IMG/VR virus record: IMGVR_UViG_3300028415_000010
Span: 1-38,910 of that record
Reading direction: 5' to 3' (one strand)
From: a virus
Length of the DNA stretch: 38,910 nt
Part shown: one piece after another, positions 24,941-32,678 of the stretch
How positions within the stretch are numbered: position 1 is the stretch's first letter
Layout of the letters: each line of letters begins with the position of its first letter
The notes under the pieces: generated by a model
Seen by the model: the letters and a program-made list of their open reading frames with translations, nothing else
What the model was told of the DNA's origin: nothing
Databases searched by the model: none
Program-made: the position numbers and the translations under genes

Positions 24941-26539
24941 CTATACCTCCTGATCTTCAAATGGAGACTTCGCAGCCACCTCGATGAGGCCTGTCTCTGA
25001 GTCGTAATTAAGGGGAATGGTTGCCCCGGTGCTTTGTCCGGTGTAACGGTCCTTCAGTATCCTGAAGATCGTAGTCTGCCTTTCGATGGGGTCGGATGCC
25101 TGCTGGTTACGCTCCAGGCCAAACATGAAGTAAGACCAGAAGCCAATCGCTCGGCTACCCTTGAACTGCCTGATCGTTGCACGACCACCTTCCTCGTGCG
25201 GAGCCCCTTTGTCCGGGGTCGTAAGGTGAGAGATGAGGTGAATTATGATGTTGTGACGCTTGGCCAGTGAGCCCAGCCTTGCCATTACATCCTCAAGTTC
25301 TTCCTTCTCGTCTTTCTCACCGCCTGTCGCCAGTGCAGTCAGATGGTCGATATAGAAGAATTTGACACCCTGAGCAGCCAGGAAGATGATCGCTGGCTCA
25401 ATCTCATCGAAGTCCGTACAACCGAATGAGTCCCAGATATTGACCATATCGAGAAACTCTTCGTCTGCCAGAACCTCATCCATCTCCCTCTGTTCCCAAC
25501 CGGAGTCAGGCACATGGAAGGTGCGTCCAGCTACTTTACCGGCGATGCGTTTCCCCAGTTCTTCCGGGGACATCTCCATGTAAATTGCTGCCACAGGTTC
25601 ACGAAGAACCTTAACGTCATAGGCCATGGACTGGGTAAAGAGGTCGGTCTTGCCAACCCCGGTGCCAGCGCCAAGGGTATAAATCTCACCGAGACGACGA
25701 CCGTAGGTCAGCTCAGTCAGCTCCTTGATGAACCAGTCGTAACCCCATTGGATAGGAGCCTTGATTGAGTCCACGATGTCCGACATCTTGAGCAGACCGG
25801 CGGGCTGGTACTTCTTGGCAGACCACACGGCTTTCGCTAGGTCTTCCTGTCGTCCAGCCTTGAGCATGTCGCTGGCGTCTTTCAACGGCAGGTCGATGAT
25901 CTTCACGTTCAGATGCATGAGCAGATTGGCGCATTTCTCAACAGCTTCCTGACCGGCGTCATCCATATCGAACGACAGCAGGATTTCATCGAAGTTACTC
26001 AGGTAGTCCAGGTTCTTTGAGATGACCTTGTGGGCACCCTTGGAACCGGTGGGCACAGAAACAACGGGATACTTGTTCCCTTGCACCTGACTGAATGACA
26101 GAGCATCCAGCTCCCCTTCCGTGATGATTATCTTGCGACCACCCTGGAACAGGTGCATACCCATGAGATAGGAGCCGGGGTCGCCCAACCCGATGAAATC
26201 CTTATTCTTGAATCTCACCTTCTGAGCCTTCAGTCGTCCCTTTTCGTCACGGATATCCGCGATGTGGACCAACTGACCATTGAAGGTTCCGATCTTGTAG
26301 CCATACTTCTGGCATGTCTCTTGGTGAAGCTTTCGGCTCTTGATGGGTCGCACCTCGCCGTCTAACGGCTTGAAGTCCAGCTTGGGTTTGGAAGCCTTGG
26401 GAGCCTCCTCTCCATCTGCTGGTTCAAAATGCTCACAGCCAAAACAGTAAGCATGGCCATCCGAATACCGAGCGAGGTTATCCTTAGAGCCACACTCGGG
26501 GCAGGGCTCCTTCCGTAAGAACTCGCTCTCAGATTCCAT
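24941..26539 (-). CDS. Primase-helicase (T7 gp4-like)
   Basis: A 532-residue replication protein (T7 gp4A is 566). The N-terminal zinc finger uses C13, C16, C32 and C35. A TOPRIM core with IIITEGELDALSF follows. The C-terminal DnaB-type helicase has Walker A (GAGTGVGKT), Walker B (FFYIDHLTAL), HLISHLTTPDKG and an Arg-rich segment GSRAIGFWSYFMFGLERN. It should unwind the fork as a ring and make primers for the polymerase. The C-terminus is acidic but ends DQEV rather than in the aromatic residue used by T7 gp4. Its ATG overlaps the previous stop (TAATG). Confidence 0.96.
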   Translation of the reverse strand: MESESEFLRKEPCPECGSKDNLARYSDGHAYCFGCEHFEPADGEEAPKASKPKLDFKPLDGEVRPIKSRKLHQETCQKYGYKIGTFNGQLVHIADIRDEKGRLKAQKVRFKNKDFIGLGDPGSYLMGMHLFQGGRKIIITEGELDALSFSQVQGNKYPVVSVPTGSKGAHKVISKNLDYLSNFDEILLSFDMDDAGQEAVEKCANLLMHLNVKIIDLPLKDASDMLKAGRQEDLAKAVWSAKKYQPAGLLKMSDIVDSIKAPIQWGYDWFIKELTELTYGRRLGEIYTLGAGTGVGKTDLFTQSMAYDVKVLREPVAAIYMEMSPEELGKRIAGKVAGRTFHVPDSGWEQREMDEVLADEEFLDMVNIWDSFGCTDFDEIEPAIIFLAAQGVKFFYIDHLTALATGGEKDEKEELEDVMARLGSLAKRHNIIIHLISHLTTPDKGAPHEEGGRATIRQFKGSRAIGFWSYFMFGLERNQQASDPIERQTTIFRILKDRYTGQSTGATIPLNYDSETGLIEVAAKSPFEDQEV

Positions 26540-26901
26540 TACAGCGACCCGTTACGGAGACTCAGGCGGTACGCATTGTTGTACTGCACGACAAGCTGAG
26601 GGAGTTTCGTGGCGATCTGACCATGAGTCCCAAACATCAGGACGAACTCCATCTCAGTCCGAAGGAACTTAAGACGTTCACGGTGAGCAGGAACATAGCG
26701 GACATAACCATCGCCAATGTCCTCACCTCGCATGGCGTTCTCCGTACCACGCAGCTCATGAACACGAGCAGCCAACCGTGTGATGCCGTAGTTATTAATG
26801 GCTTCCCACGCGGTAATCCCGCCGTTCTCCTCAACGTGACGTACTACCTTCTGACATTGAGTCAGACCTGGGGTCGGGTTTAGTTTGTGTACTGCGCCCA
26901 T
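26539..26901 (-). CDS. Helix-turn-helix domain protein
   Basis: A 120-residue protein whose N-terminal part (TQCQKVVRHVEENGGITAWEA, then INNYGITRLAARVHELR) fits a winged-helix fold of the kind found in many small phage proteins; the C-terminal part is helical (FLRTEMEFVLMFGTHGQ). It could bind DNA at the replication origin or regulate transcription; neither is shown. I chose the ATG at 26901 because AGGAGG stands five bases upstream; the in-frame GTG two codons earlier overlaps that site. It is coupled to the primase-helicase. Confidence 0.72.
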   Translation of the reverse strand: MGAVHKLNPTPGLTQCQKVVRHVEENGGITAWEAINNYGITRLAARVHELRGTENAMRGEDIGDGYVRYVPAHRERLKFLRTEMEFVLMFGTHGQIATKLPQLVVQYNNAYRLSLRNGSL

Positions 26902-26914
26902 AGGCACCTCCTGT

Positions 26915-27277
26915 TTAAATAATGGTTTGGTAAAGGGGCTCGGCCTCGTGGTGGATACAGCTCAGGAAATCAATGAGGCCATTGAGAGCTTCCTTTTGGG
27001 CTTCTGTGTACTGATCGTCAGAACCGACGACAACCACAAAGATAGAGTTCTCGTTATAACGGGCATCGCAATTTCCCACGGTTTCCTCTTTACGAGCAGC
27101 CGGGTAGTTACCATGGCCTACAACGTCTCCATCCCTGAGAATGACGTAATGACAACCGAGGCCATTACAGCCCCGGTCGCGGTCCATACACTCAACGTCC
27201 CATGCGCTGAGATCTTCCTGACCAGTACCGGTTCCCATGACCACAAAGTTCGTGGTCTTATCGCGGGGTCGATACAT
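26915..27277 (-). CDS. T7 lysozyme (gp3.5) homologue lacking catalytic and zinc residues
   Basis: A 120-residue member of the N-acetylmuramoyl-alanine amidase fold, at the T7 gp3.5 position. Matching segments are GCHYVILRDGDVV (T7 GYHFIIKRDGTVE) and ETVGNCDARYNENSI (T7 MAVGSHAKGYNHNSI). T7 gp3.5 binds zinc through H17, H122 and C130 and needs Y46 and K128. Here H17 is replaced by Met (FVVMGTG), Y46 by Cys, and the protein ends before the H122-C130 segment. It should be unable to cut peptidoglycan. In T7 the same protein also binds and inhibits RNA polymerase; that may be the retained role. AAGGA precedes the ATG. Confidence 0.82.
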   Translation of the reverse strand: MYRPRDKTTNFVVMGTGTGQEDLSAWDVECMDRDRGCNGLGCHYVILRDGDVVGHGNYPAARKEETVGNCDARYNENSIFVVVVGSDDQYTEAQKEALNGLIDFLSCIHHEAEPLYQTII

Positions 27278-27278
27278 T

Positions 27279-27638
27279 TCATTTTTTCCTTAAATCGTTA
27301 TCGTGGGGATAGTGTTCAATACTGAAACGGATGGTCTCTTCACCTTTCGGAACGATGTACTTAACGATGTGCAGGTCGTATATCCTGTTGTCGTTGAAGT
27401 CATATCGCTGCTGAAGGCAATCAATGAAGGGTTTCAGGCAGTTATCGATGTCCGAGGCTTTGTTGCTATAGTGGACTTCGATGGTCAGTAGTAGATTGCC
27501 TTCCGTTGGCAGATCAAGGTCAGGCAGATTCCTCCGCATGTGGTTTTCGTACAGACGATAGGCCTTGCTCTTGACCTTCTTCCCGAGGTAACTCTGGTTC
27601 GCAGAGAGAGGCTTAAGACCTGTCTCTACGGAAGTCAT
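27279..27638 (-). CDS. RusA-like Holliday junction resolvase
   Basis: A 119-residue endodeoxyribonuclease of the RusA family (E. coli RusA is 120). The core SDIDNCLKPFIDCL supplies two aspartates and the lysine of the active site, followed by FNDNRIYDLHIVKY with the third acidic position. It should cut branched DNA before packaging. It occupies the place of T7 endonuclease I (gp3), an unrelated nuclease doing the same job. The ATG overlaps the stop of the single-stranded-DNA-binding protein gene (ATGA). Confidence 0.9.
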   Translation of the reverse strand: MTSVETGLKPLSANQSYLGKKVKSKAYRLYENHMRRNLPDLDLPTEGNLLLTIEVHYSNKASDIDNCLKPFIDCLQQRYDFNDNRIYDLHIVKYIVPKGEETIRFSIEHYPHDNDLRKK

Positions 27639-28297
27639 ACGAAGTCGTCGTCATCCTCCTCGCCCTCTTCGGGAGAGTTGGACTGATCGCTGAACCCATT
27701 GTCCTCGCCATCGTCGTTGTCGAACTCATCCTCTTCAAAGCCATCGTCGTAAGAACCAAAGCCGTGATCTTCTGCAGACCGAGCGCTGGGCTTGGCCTTC
27801 TTGATGATCTGAACAGCCTCAGGTTCCAGCCGGAGGCCGACCTCGTTCTTGTTCTTCCAGGTGAAGAGCCGCATGTTTACAGCCACGGTCGAGCCTGGGT
27901 ATACAGCCGGGAGTTCGGCCTCAGCGTCTGACTTATTGGAGCCAATGAATTTACCCTTGGCGTCGAAGAACTTAACGGCTTTCTCGAAGGCAGCCTTCCC
28001 TTGGCCAGCGATACGCCTCATGTTGATGTTGAAGGTAACTTTGCCTTCCTCCTCATTAATCTCGTACATCGTACCGGTCACCTTGACCTTCTTACCGGCC
28101 TGGACCTTCATCTTCTCAGCGTGGTCAGCTCGGGCCTCATCAAGCTCTTCACACAGAGCCATGGCCTTCTCGTCATAATCCATGATGAGCTTTACGCTAT
28201 ACTTACCTTCCTCATCGAACTCGTAGTCCGCCTTGGTCAGGTACGGGTAGTTCGCAACGCCAGGTGGGGTCGTCTTGAATTGAAATTTACTCGCCAT
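27635..28297 (-). CDS. Single-stranded DNA-binding protein (T7 gp2.5-like)
   Basis: A 220-residue protein (T7 gp2.5 is 232). The N-terminal OB-fold region includes FKTTPPGVANYPYLTKADY and the later LFTWKNKNEVGLRLEPEAVQI. The last 50 residues are almost all acidic and end DDDDFV, the aromatic-tipped acidic tail by which gp2.5 contacts the polymerase and helicase. I chose the ATG at 28297 with AGGAG nine bases upstream; a longer frame would add 16 unrelated residues. It is first in the replication block, behind a phage promoter. Confidence 0.93.
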   Translation of the reverse strand: MASKFQFKTTPPGVANYPYLTKADYEFDEEGKYSVKLIMDYDEKAMALCEELDEARADHAEKMKVQAGKKVKVTGTMYEINEEEGKVTFNINMRRIAGQGKAAFEKAVKFFDAKGKFIGSNKSDAEAELPAVYPGSTVAVNMRLFTWKNKNEVGLRLEPEAVQIIKKAKPSARSAEDHGFGSYDDGFEEDEFDNDDGEDNGFSDQSNSPEEGEEDDDDFV

Positions 28298-28455
28298 TAT
28301 GCATTTCTCCTGTAACGGTCTCGTGTCCAGCAGTAAGCGATCCATGCTGTATCTGCGCCTTCCTCATCAGCAAGCTGAAGGAAGACCTCAAGCGGTACGC
28401 TCATCTTCTGGTCGATCAACATGTGAAGTTTTGTCTGTGCGGAAATCTGGACCAT
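28297..28455 (-). CDS. Hypothetical 52-residue protein
   Basis: A small protein (MVQISAQTKLHMLIDQKMSV then a helical EVFLQLADEEGADTAWIAY) with a basic end. AGGAGG lies five bases before the ATG at 28455. A longer frame, starting inside the promoter at 28477-28496, is an artefact because that ATG is promoter sequence. The stop shares its last base with the ATG of the next gene (TAATG). First gene after the promoter; no family recognised. Confidence 0.75.
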   Translation of the reverse strand: MVQISAQTKLHMLIDQKMSVPLEVFLQLADEEGADTAWIAYCWTRDRYRRNA

Positions 28456-28476
28456 CAGAGCCTCCTTGTGTGTCTT

Positions 28477-28496
28477 TATCCATAGGTAAGCCATTT
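28477..28496 (-). promoter_or_regulatory. Phage RNA polymerase promoter candidate before the replication genes
   Basis: Minus strand AAATGGCTTACCTATGGATA, identical over 20 bases to the copies at 32659 and 33223. It lies just past the reductase stop and before the 52-residue protein and gp2.5-like genes, a position like that of T7 phi2.5. Transcription should begin at the GGA. Confidence 0.82.
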
Positions 28497-28547
28497 AAAT
28501 AGAACTGGTAAGCAGGCACGACGACCCAGAGGTTCACCGGGGGCACA

Positions 28548-30515
28548 TCATTTGATAGGACATGCTCCTGAAGCGCACTCGTCGTTGCCGATCTCGTCAA
28601 ACGTGTTGTTCTCGTCATCCTCAACATCCACGGGTGAGAGCTTGGCGACGTACTCTTCGTACTGCTCCTTGGTTACAACCTCCTGAGGTAGGTAGGGATA
28701 ACCCAGGTCTGCAGCGGTCTTCGTGGGGTCAGTCCGGTAGAGGAAGGACACACCGACATAGACATCCCAGTTATCCAGGAGCCAATCGATGATTGCAGGG
28801 ACTTCCTCGGGGTCGTAACTGATCGTCACGCTGGTGTTCTGTTGCGTCCAGTTCTCTTGCAGCAGCTTGTACCGTTCGAGTTGGTCTACAGCAGACTCCA
28901 GGTTCACCTCTTTGTCATCCACCTTGTCAAAACCCACACCGTCATACTTAACGGGCATGGTTACGATGACATTGGCCTTATCAAAGGGATGGTCCATGAC
29001 CTTGTAGTTGGCCCGGTCCAGCTTCTTGACCAGTGGGTCATGCTTCGAGAAGTTGATGTTGTTGAAGATGTAGCGTCCAAGCGGTTTGTGAACACCCTCG
29101 GTCGTGTCCATGACCTTGCTCAAGGTTCCTGAAGGCTTCACACAGGTCACGTTCTTGGGTCGTGGTGTGTTCAGCTCATCAGCCATTGAGTAGGCCGCGA
29201 AGGTGGCGTTACGCTCCATGTCCTTGTAGTCGTAGGCAGTTAGGTCAGGGCGCTTAGCAATGCCTGTCAGACCAACGCCACAGAGTCGGAGATGGAAGTT
29301 GTTAAGATGCCATGACTCTTGCAGGACACCATCCCTAAGATCGACACAGGTCTGCCGGTAGTTGGCTCGGGCAGCGATGCGTAGGGCTCGGAGCAGGCCA
29401 ACGGTGTCACCCTTGAACTTGGCGACATCAACCTCGGTCAGATTACAGAAGGACTTGTTACCCAGCAGAATCTCAACGCAGGGATTGGCGCCTTTGAACC
29501 ACGGGGCTCGACGCAGGGCTTCCTCACCATTGATGAAACCTGGCTCAGAACCACCAGCTTCCTGCATCAACTCGAAGATATGCTCCAGCTCTTCCTTCAG
29601 CGGCTTCTTCTTGAACAGCAGACTGTTGTTGCTCTGGGTGCGATGCTCAAGGCCGTATTCCCAGAAGTCCTTCTTAGCGACAGCGAACTCGCGCCACTCG
29701 GGTTCATCCACAGGGAAGATCGCAATCTCAGCACTACGGCGTGACGAGAGGACGGTGCCCAGCAGGTTCTCAACATCGAGAATGTCCATGCGGGTCAACA
29801 TCTGGCCAGCCTTGCGGTTCATGATCTTGGCGATCTTGGTGTAGGCCTCAGCGATCTGCTCATCACCTGAGGAAATCCAGCCGTAGCCAGACAAGCGTTC
29901 ACCGGCAGGACGAATCTGAGAGAAGTCCAGCACGAGCTTACTGACGTTGTGTTTGCCAGCCATGAGTTTGCCGATGGACTTGGCCCAGGCCTTGGCGCTA
30001 TCGCCTACCGTGATGGTCCAGACGCCATCCTCGACGGTCTCACTGTTCCACTCGTTGCCACCTTTCTCGGTCCTCTCGGAGCGGATGACTTCGATATCAG
30101 GAATCGGCTTGAGGAAACCGGTCAGGGTGCCAATCACTGGGCTGAAGCCAACGCCACAACCTTGGAGCAGCAGCCACAGGCTATCCACTACGTCATACAC
30201 GGTTTCGACATTGAGGAAGGAGCAGTTGAACTGGGAGGCTTCACGGCGCTTGGCGACATCCGTGCCACCGAGCCATAGAGTCCGTCCCGAGGTCGAGACC
30301 TTGCGATCAAGCATAAGCTCTTGCAGTTCGACCAGTTCGTCCTCTTCGGCCTCAGCCAGGTTACGACCCGCAGATCGTTCCCATAGCCATCTCTGGTGTC
30401 CGATCACGCGCTCAACGGTCATAGGCCATGTCTCGAAGACAGAGCCATCGGCTGTGAGCGGTCGGTTATATGTGCGCCGGGTAACAACCTTCGAGCGCAT
30501 ACTTTGTTTCGTCAT
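28548..30515 (-). CDS. Ribonucleotide reductase, class II monomeric (adenosylcobalamin-dependent)
   Basis: A 655-residue enzyme converting ribonucleotides to deoxyribonucleotides. Key residues: the redox cysteine in SQFNCSFLN; the active-site run NPCVEILLGNKSFCNLTEVD, with N-x-C-x-E and the second redox cysteine; and a C-terminal C-x-x-x-x-C pair (CASGACPIK) that would regenerate the active site. VKPSGTLSKVMDTTEG is the phosphate-binding loop. The single-chain layout and lack of a radical-generating small subunit gene point to class II (RTPR type), which uses vitamin B12 coenzyme. I prefer the ATG at 30515 (AAAGGA six bases upstream) over 30530, which overlaps the previous stop but has no binding site. 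Confidence 0.93.
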   Translation of the reverse strand: MTKQSMRSKVVTRRTYNRPLTADGSVFETWPMTVERVIGHQRWLWERSAGRNLAEAEEDELVELQELMLDRKVSTSGRTLWLGGTDVAKRREASQFNCSFLNVETVYDVVDSLWLLLQGCGVGFSPVIGTLTGFLKPIPDIEVIRSERTEKGGNEWNSETVEDGVWTITVGDSAKAWAKSIGKLMAGKHNVSKLVLDFSQIRPAGERLSGYGWISSGDEQIAEAYTKIAKIMNRKAGQMLTRMDILDVENLLGTVLSSRRSAEIAIFPVDEPEWREFAVAKKDFWEYGLEHRTQSNNSLLFKKKPLKEELEHIFELMQEAGGSEPGFINGEEALRRAPWFKGANPCVEILLGNKSFCNLTEVDVAKFKGDTVGLLRALRIAARANYRQTCVDLRDGVLQESWHLNNFHLRLCGVGLTGIAKRPDLTAYDYKDMERNATFAAYSMADELNTPRPKNVTCVKPSGTLSKVMDTTEGVHKPLGRYIFNNINFSKHDPLVKKLDRANYKVMDHPFDKANVIVTMPVKYDGVGFDKVDDKEVNLESAVDQLERYKLLQENWTQQNTSVTISYDPEEVPAIIDWLLDNWDVYVGVSFLYRTDPTKTAADLGYPYLPQEVVTKEQYEEYVAKLSPVDVEDDENNTFDEIGNDECASGACPIK

Positions 30516-30526
30516 TGTGAGTCCTT

Positions 30527-30931
30527 TCATTTGGTAGGTTTAGCGGTAAGACGCCTCCAGATTTGTCGTGGGGTCGGGAAGGGCACGAGGACACCTAGAA
30601 CAATGGCCCAGTACCAAGGGATACCATCCTTGAAGATGTTCTCTTGGCTCTCGATGGCCTCCACGTTGTTCTTCTGGGTTGACGTCTCCTTGTTGGTCAC
30701 GGTGTCTGATTGAACGGTTACGGTCCCTGAGTTCTCACTTATATCGTTCTCGTTCTCAGCAGTTGATGACGCCTCGTCAGAACCGACAGAAGCCTTATCG
30801 TCACCAACCTCGACTGAAGCAGAGGGGCCTCCTCCTGAGGCCATCCCTGCGAAAGAACTGAGGGCTCCAAGCCCGGAGCAACCACCAAGGAGGGCAAGGA
30901 ACATCATGATGGACAGGTAGTATCTAGCCAT
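30527..30931 (-). CDS. Lipoprotein with C-terminal membrane helix, candidate unimolecular spanin
   Basis: A 134-residue protein. The N-terminus is a lipoprotein signal: hydrophobic LSIMMFLALLGG before C18. Residues about 30-100 are hydrophilic, Ser/Thr/Glu/Asn-rich and predicted unfolded. The C-terminus has a hydrophobic stretch (WYWAIVLGVLVPF) followed by arginines (RQIWRRL), as for an inner-membrane anchor. Outer-membrane lipid at one end and inner-membrane helix at the other is the plan of a u-spanin (as in phage T1 gp11), which fuses the two membranes at lysis. The place, far from the other lysis genes, is odd. GGGAG lies seven bases before the ATG. Confidence 0.6.
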   Translation of the reverse strand: MARYYLSIMMFLALLGGCSGLGALSSFAGMASGGGPSASVEVGDDKASVGSDEASSTAENENDISENSGTVTVQSDTVTNKETSTQKNNVEAIESQENIFKDGIPWYWAIVLGVLVPFPTPRQIWRRLTAKPTK

Positions 30932-30977
30932 CGGTTAACTCCCAAGGGAGAAACGTGGTCAGCTCACGAACCTTCAT
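30924..30977 (-). CDS. Possible 17-residue leader peptide
   Basis: An ATG at 30977, overlapping the previous stop (ATGA), opens a frame for MKVRELTTFLPWELTDG, whose TAG lies inside the first codons of the lipoprotein gene. AGGA immediately precedes the ATG. It contains the GGGAG binding site of the lipoprotein and could couple its translation. It could equally be chance. Confidence 0.25.
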   Translation of the reverse strand: MKVRELTTFLPWELTDG

Positions 30978-31150
30978 TCCTGGTCTCCAAACTCGTCCAT
31001 CATCATGTCGTCAACGTCCGGGGCCATGTCGAAGTGTTCCCCGTACCCAGGCCAGTTATCGACACCAGCCTCTTCCAGACCAATGAGTTGCGACTCACTG
31101 CGCAGAAGACTCCGTAAACGCGCTTCGTCAATCACGTAGGTCTTGCTCAT
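30974..31150 (-). CDS. Hypothetical 58-residue acidic protein
   Basis: The product begins MSKTYVIDEARLRSLLRSES and ends in a Met/Asp-rich acidic tail (DDMMMDEFGDQE). The ATG at 31150 overlaps the MazG-like stop (ATGA), and GGAG lies seven bases upstream. No family recognised. The helical start with an acidic end could suggest a protein-binding role, but that is a guess. Confidence 0.65.
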   Translation of the reverse strand: MSKTYVIDEARLRSLLRSESQLIGLEEAGVDNWPGYGEHFDMAPDVDDMMMDEFGDQE

Positions 31151-31467
31151 CGCTTATCTCCATTCCCAGTTAATTTTCCACGGCTCTGACGGTCGGCCAG
31201 CTTCTTCAGATTGTTCTGCGCTGCGTCATGCATGGGGATACCCAGAAGGCCCAGTAGTTGCGCCATGTACCAGAGGGTGTCACCACATTCGGCTTCGATT
31301 TCGTCCCGGAGTGTGTCCAGACCATAATCCCCACGTAGGAACTTCTTGACCTTACCGGCCACTTCACCAGACTCGTTGACGAGACCCAGTGTGAGGTAAC
31401 CCAATGCTGTTTCCTCTGGGTAGACAGCGGTCTTCGCGGTTTCTTCTTGATAATCGTTCATGTGCAT
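31147..31467 (-). CDS. MazG-like nucleotide pyrophosphohydrolase
   Basis: A 106-residue single-domain enzyme. GLVNESGEVAGKVKKFL and LRDEIEAECGDTLWYMAQL give the E-x-x-E and E-x-x-D pairs that bind magnesium in the MazG superfamily. Members hydrolyse (d)NTPs to monophosphates, or in some proposals lower ppGpp; phage copies are often placed with nucleotide-synthesis genes, as here beside ThyX and ribonucleotide reductase. I chose the ATG at 31467 (GGAGGG eight bases upstream); 31461 is a second choice. The much longer open frame upstream overlaps a membrane protein gene and is not real. Confidence 0.85.
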   Translation of the reverse strand: MHMNDYQEETAKTAVYPEETALGYLTLGLVNESGEVAGKVKKFLRGDYGLDTLRDEIEAECGDTLWYMAQLLGLLGIPMHDAAQNNLKKLADRQSRGKLTGNGDKR

Positions 31468-31471
31468 AGGG

Positions 31472-31678
31472 TTATCCCTCCAGGTTTTTTCCAGTTGTGA
31501 TGAGGCTCCAGCCTTCCTGAACGCCTTCCCAGGCATCAGCAGTGAGTCCTTCGAGGTCATCGGTATTGCCAGCCAGCGTGTCAACGAAGACAGCCAGCGG
31601 TACAAACACGATCATGCCCAGTCCGAGGAAACGGACATAGGCGAAACGGAAGGTTTTGAATGCGAGTTTCTTAACCAT
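31472..31678 (-). CDS. Small membrane protein (68 residues)
   Basis: A basic N-terminus (MVKKLAFKTFRFAYVRF) is followed by one hydrophobic helix (LGLGMIVFVPLAVFVDTLA) and an acidic C-terminal tail. Positive-inside reasoning puts the N-terminus in the cytoplasm. GAGGG lies nine bases before the ATG, which overlaps the ThyX stop by 8 nt. Function unknown; exclusion of other phages or membrane remodelling are possibilities only. Confidence 0.72.
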   Translation of the reverse strand: MVKKLAFKTFRFAYVRFLGLGMIVFVPLAVFVDTLAGNTDDLEGLTADAWEGVQEGWSLITTGKNLEG

Positions 31679-32435
31679 TGGTCAAAGCCCTCCATGAGAC
31701 TGCCAGTTCTTCCGGCATGAGTTGGTCAATCGCATAGGCAAACGCATTGATCTCTTTCTGAGCGTGGCTGTCCGAGCGTTGTCCGAAGACACGGGCATAG
31801 GCCGCAAGACTTCCGGTCTCGACCCACTCGGTATAAGTGGCCATCGGGAGAATCTCTCGGGCCTGCTCTGGGCAGATGTTCTCGTTGAAAATCAGGTGGT
31901 TATACAACTCAGCGATGTGGTCATAAAGATCACCGACTGTCTGCGAGATCGAGGTTGATAGTGCATGGGGCTCATCACTGGAGCCTTGCTTGATGCTCGG
32001 GGCCTGGAGACGCCACTCCTGAGGGATATGGAACTCTGGGGGTGTACTCACATAGCGCCGACTGATCTCATTGCGGGTAACGCCAATCTGGTGTTTGAAC
32101 CATTGTCTTGCAATGAAGAATGGGGCCTTGATGCGGAACTTGAGTTGTACCTGAGCGAACGGTGTCCAATGAACAGCCATGCGCCGGAACTCCATGAGTC
32201 GATCACGGATATACTCGCTGTTGTCCGATGTGGCTAACGTAAATACCAGATCGTCAATTTCACCCTTGGGACAGCCCCGAGCCAGAAAACCGATAAGGCC
32301 TTTGTCCCGGTCAGTCAACCCGGCCGATACCATAGAGAAGGACACTCGGGCCGCATTAACCACGGACAGGTCATTACCCATCCGGTCAATCAGCGTTACA
32401 GCACTGCGTTCATCGTTGAGTGGGTCAATAATCAC
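31671..32435 (-). CDS. thyX: Flavin-dependent thymidylate synthase (ThyX), divergent phage type
   Basis: A 254-residue enzyme making dTMP from dUMP with FAD and methylene-folate. The signature region reads APFFIARQWFKHQIGVTRNEISRRYV. Cellular ThyX has RHR followed seven residues later by Ser; here that becomes KHQ, with NEISRRY keeping the substrate loop. The same KHQ-type variant is, to my knowledge, frequent in phage ThyX. The start codon is GTG at 32435, overlapping the previous stop (GTGA), with GGGAG six bases upstream. It works with the adjacent MazG-like protein and ribonucleotide reductase. Confidence 0.88.
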   Translation of the reverse strand: MIIDPLNDERSAVTLIDRMGNDLSVVNAARVSFSMVSAGLTDRDKGLIGFLARGCPKGEIDDLVFTLATSDNSEYIRDRLMEFRRMAVHWTPFAQVQLKFRIKAPFFIARQWFKHQIGVTRNEISRRYVSTPPEFHIPQEWRLQAPSIKQGSSDEPHALSTSISQTVGDLYDHIAELYNHLIFNENICPEQAREILPMATYTEWVETGSLAAYARVFGQRSDSHAQKEINAFAYAIDQLMPEELAVSWRALTNG

Positions 32436-32617
32436 TTGAGGCTCCCATCACCGTTGTACTTGCTGCGGCTTTCTTGGGGATGCCGACCTAGACGAGTGCG
32501 GAAGTGCGCCGTTGGGCTTGGCGACTCACGGTGAATCTCATGGAATCTCTGCATGTTTCGCATGATCAGTTTTTGCTGTGGGCTAACGATCTCGAAGCCA
32601 CCGATTGTTTCGTTCAT
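32432..32617 (-). CDS. Hypothetical 61-residue protein
   Basis: The product (MNETIGGFEIVSPQQKLIMR...) has a helical middle (NMQRFHEIHRES) and a basic C-terminus (FRTRLGRHPQESRSKYNG). AGGAGG lies seven bases before the ATG at 32617. It is the first gene after a phage promoter and overlaps the ThyX start by 4 nt. The middle is slightly reminiscent of LexA-like winged helices, too weak to name it. Confidence 0.7.
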   Translation of the reverse strand: MNETIGGFEIVSPQQKLIMRNMQRFHEIHRESPSPTAHFRTRLGRHPQESRSKYNGDGSLK

Positions 32618-32658
32618 AAGCGCACCTCCTGTGGTGTCATTTGGTTTTAGCGTTGGTT

Positions 32659-32678
32659 TATCCATAGGTAAGCCATTT
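32659..32678 (-). promoter_or_regulatory. Phage RNA polymerase promoter candidate before ThyX block
   Basis: Minus strand AAATGGCTTACCTATGGATA, identical to the copies at 28477 and 33223. It overlaps the stop codon of the beta-barrel gene and drives the 61-residue protein, ThyX, MazG-like and reductase genes. Confidence 0.82.

Noticed and set aside
28297-28494. Long form of the 52-residue protein starting MAYLWIKTHKE
   Set aside because: The ATG is part of the promoter at 28477-28496, and the internal ATG at 28455 has a perfect AGGAGG.
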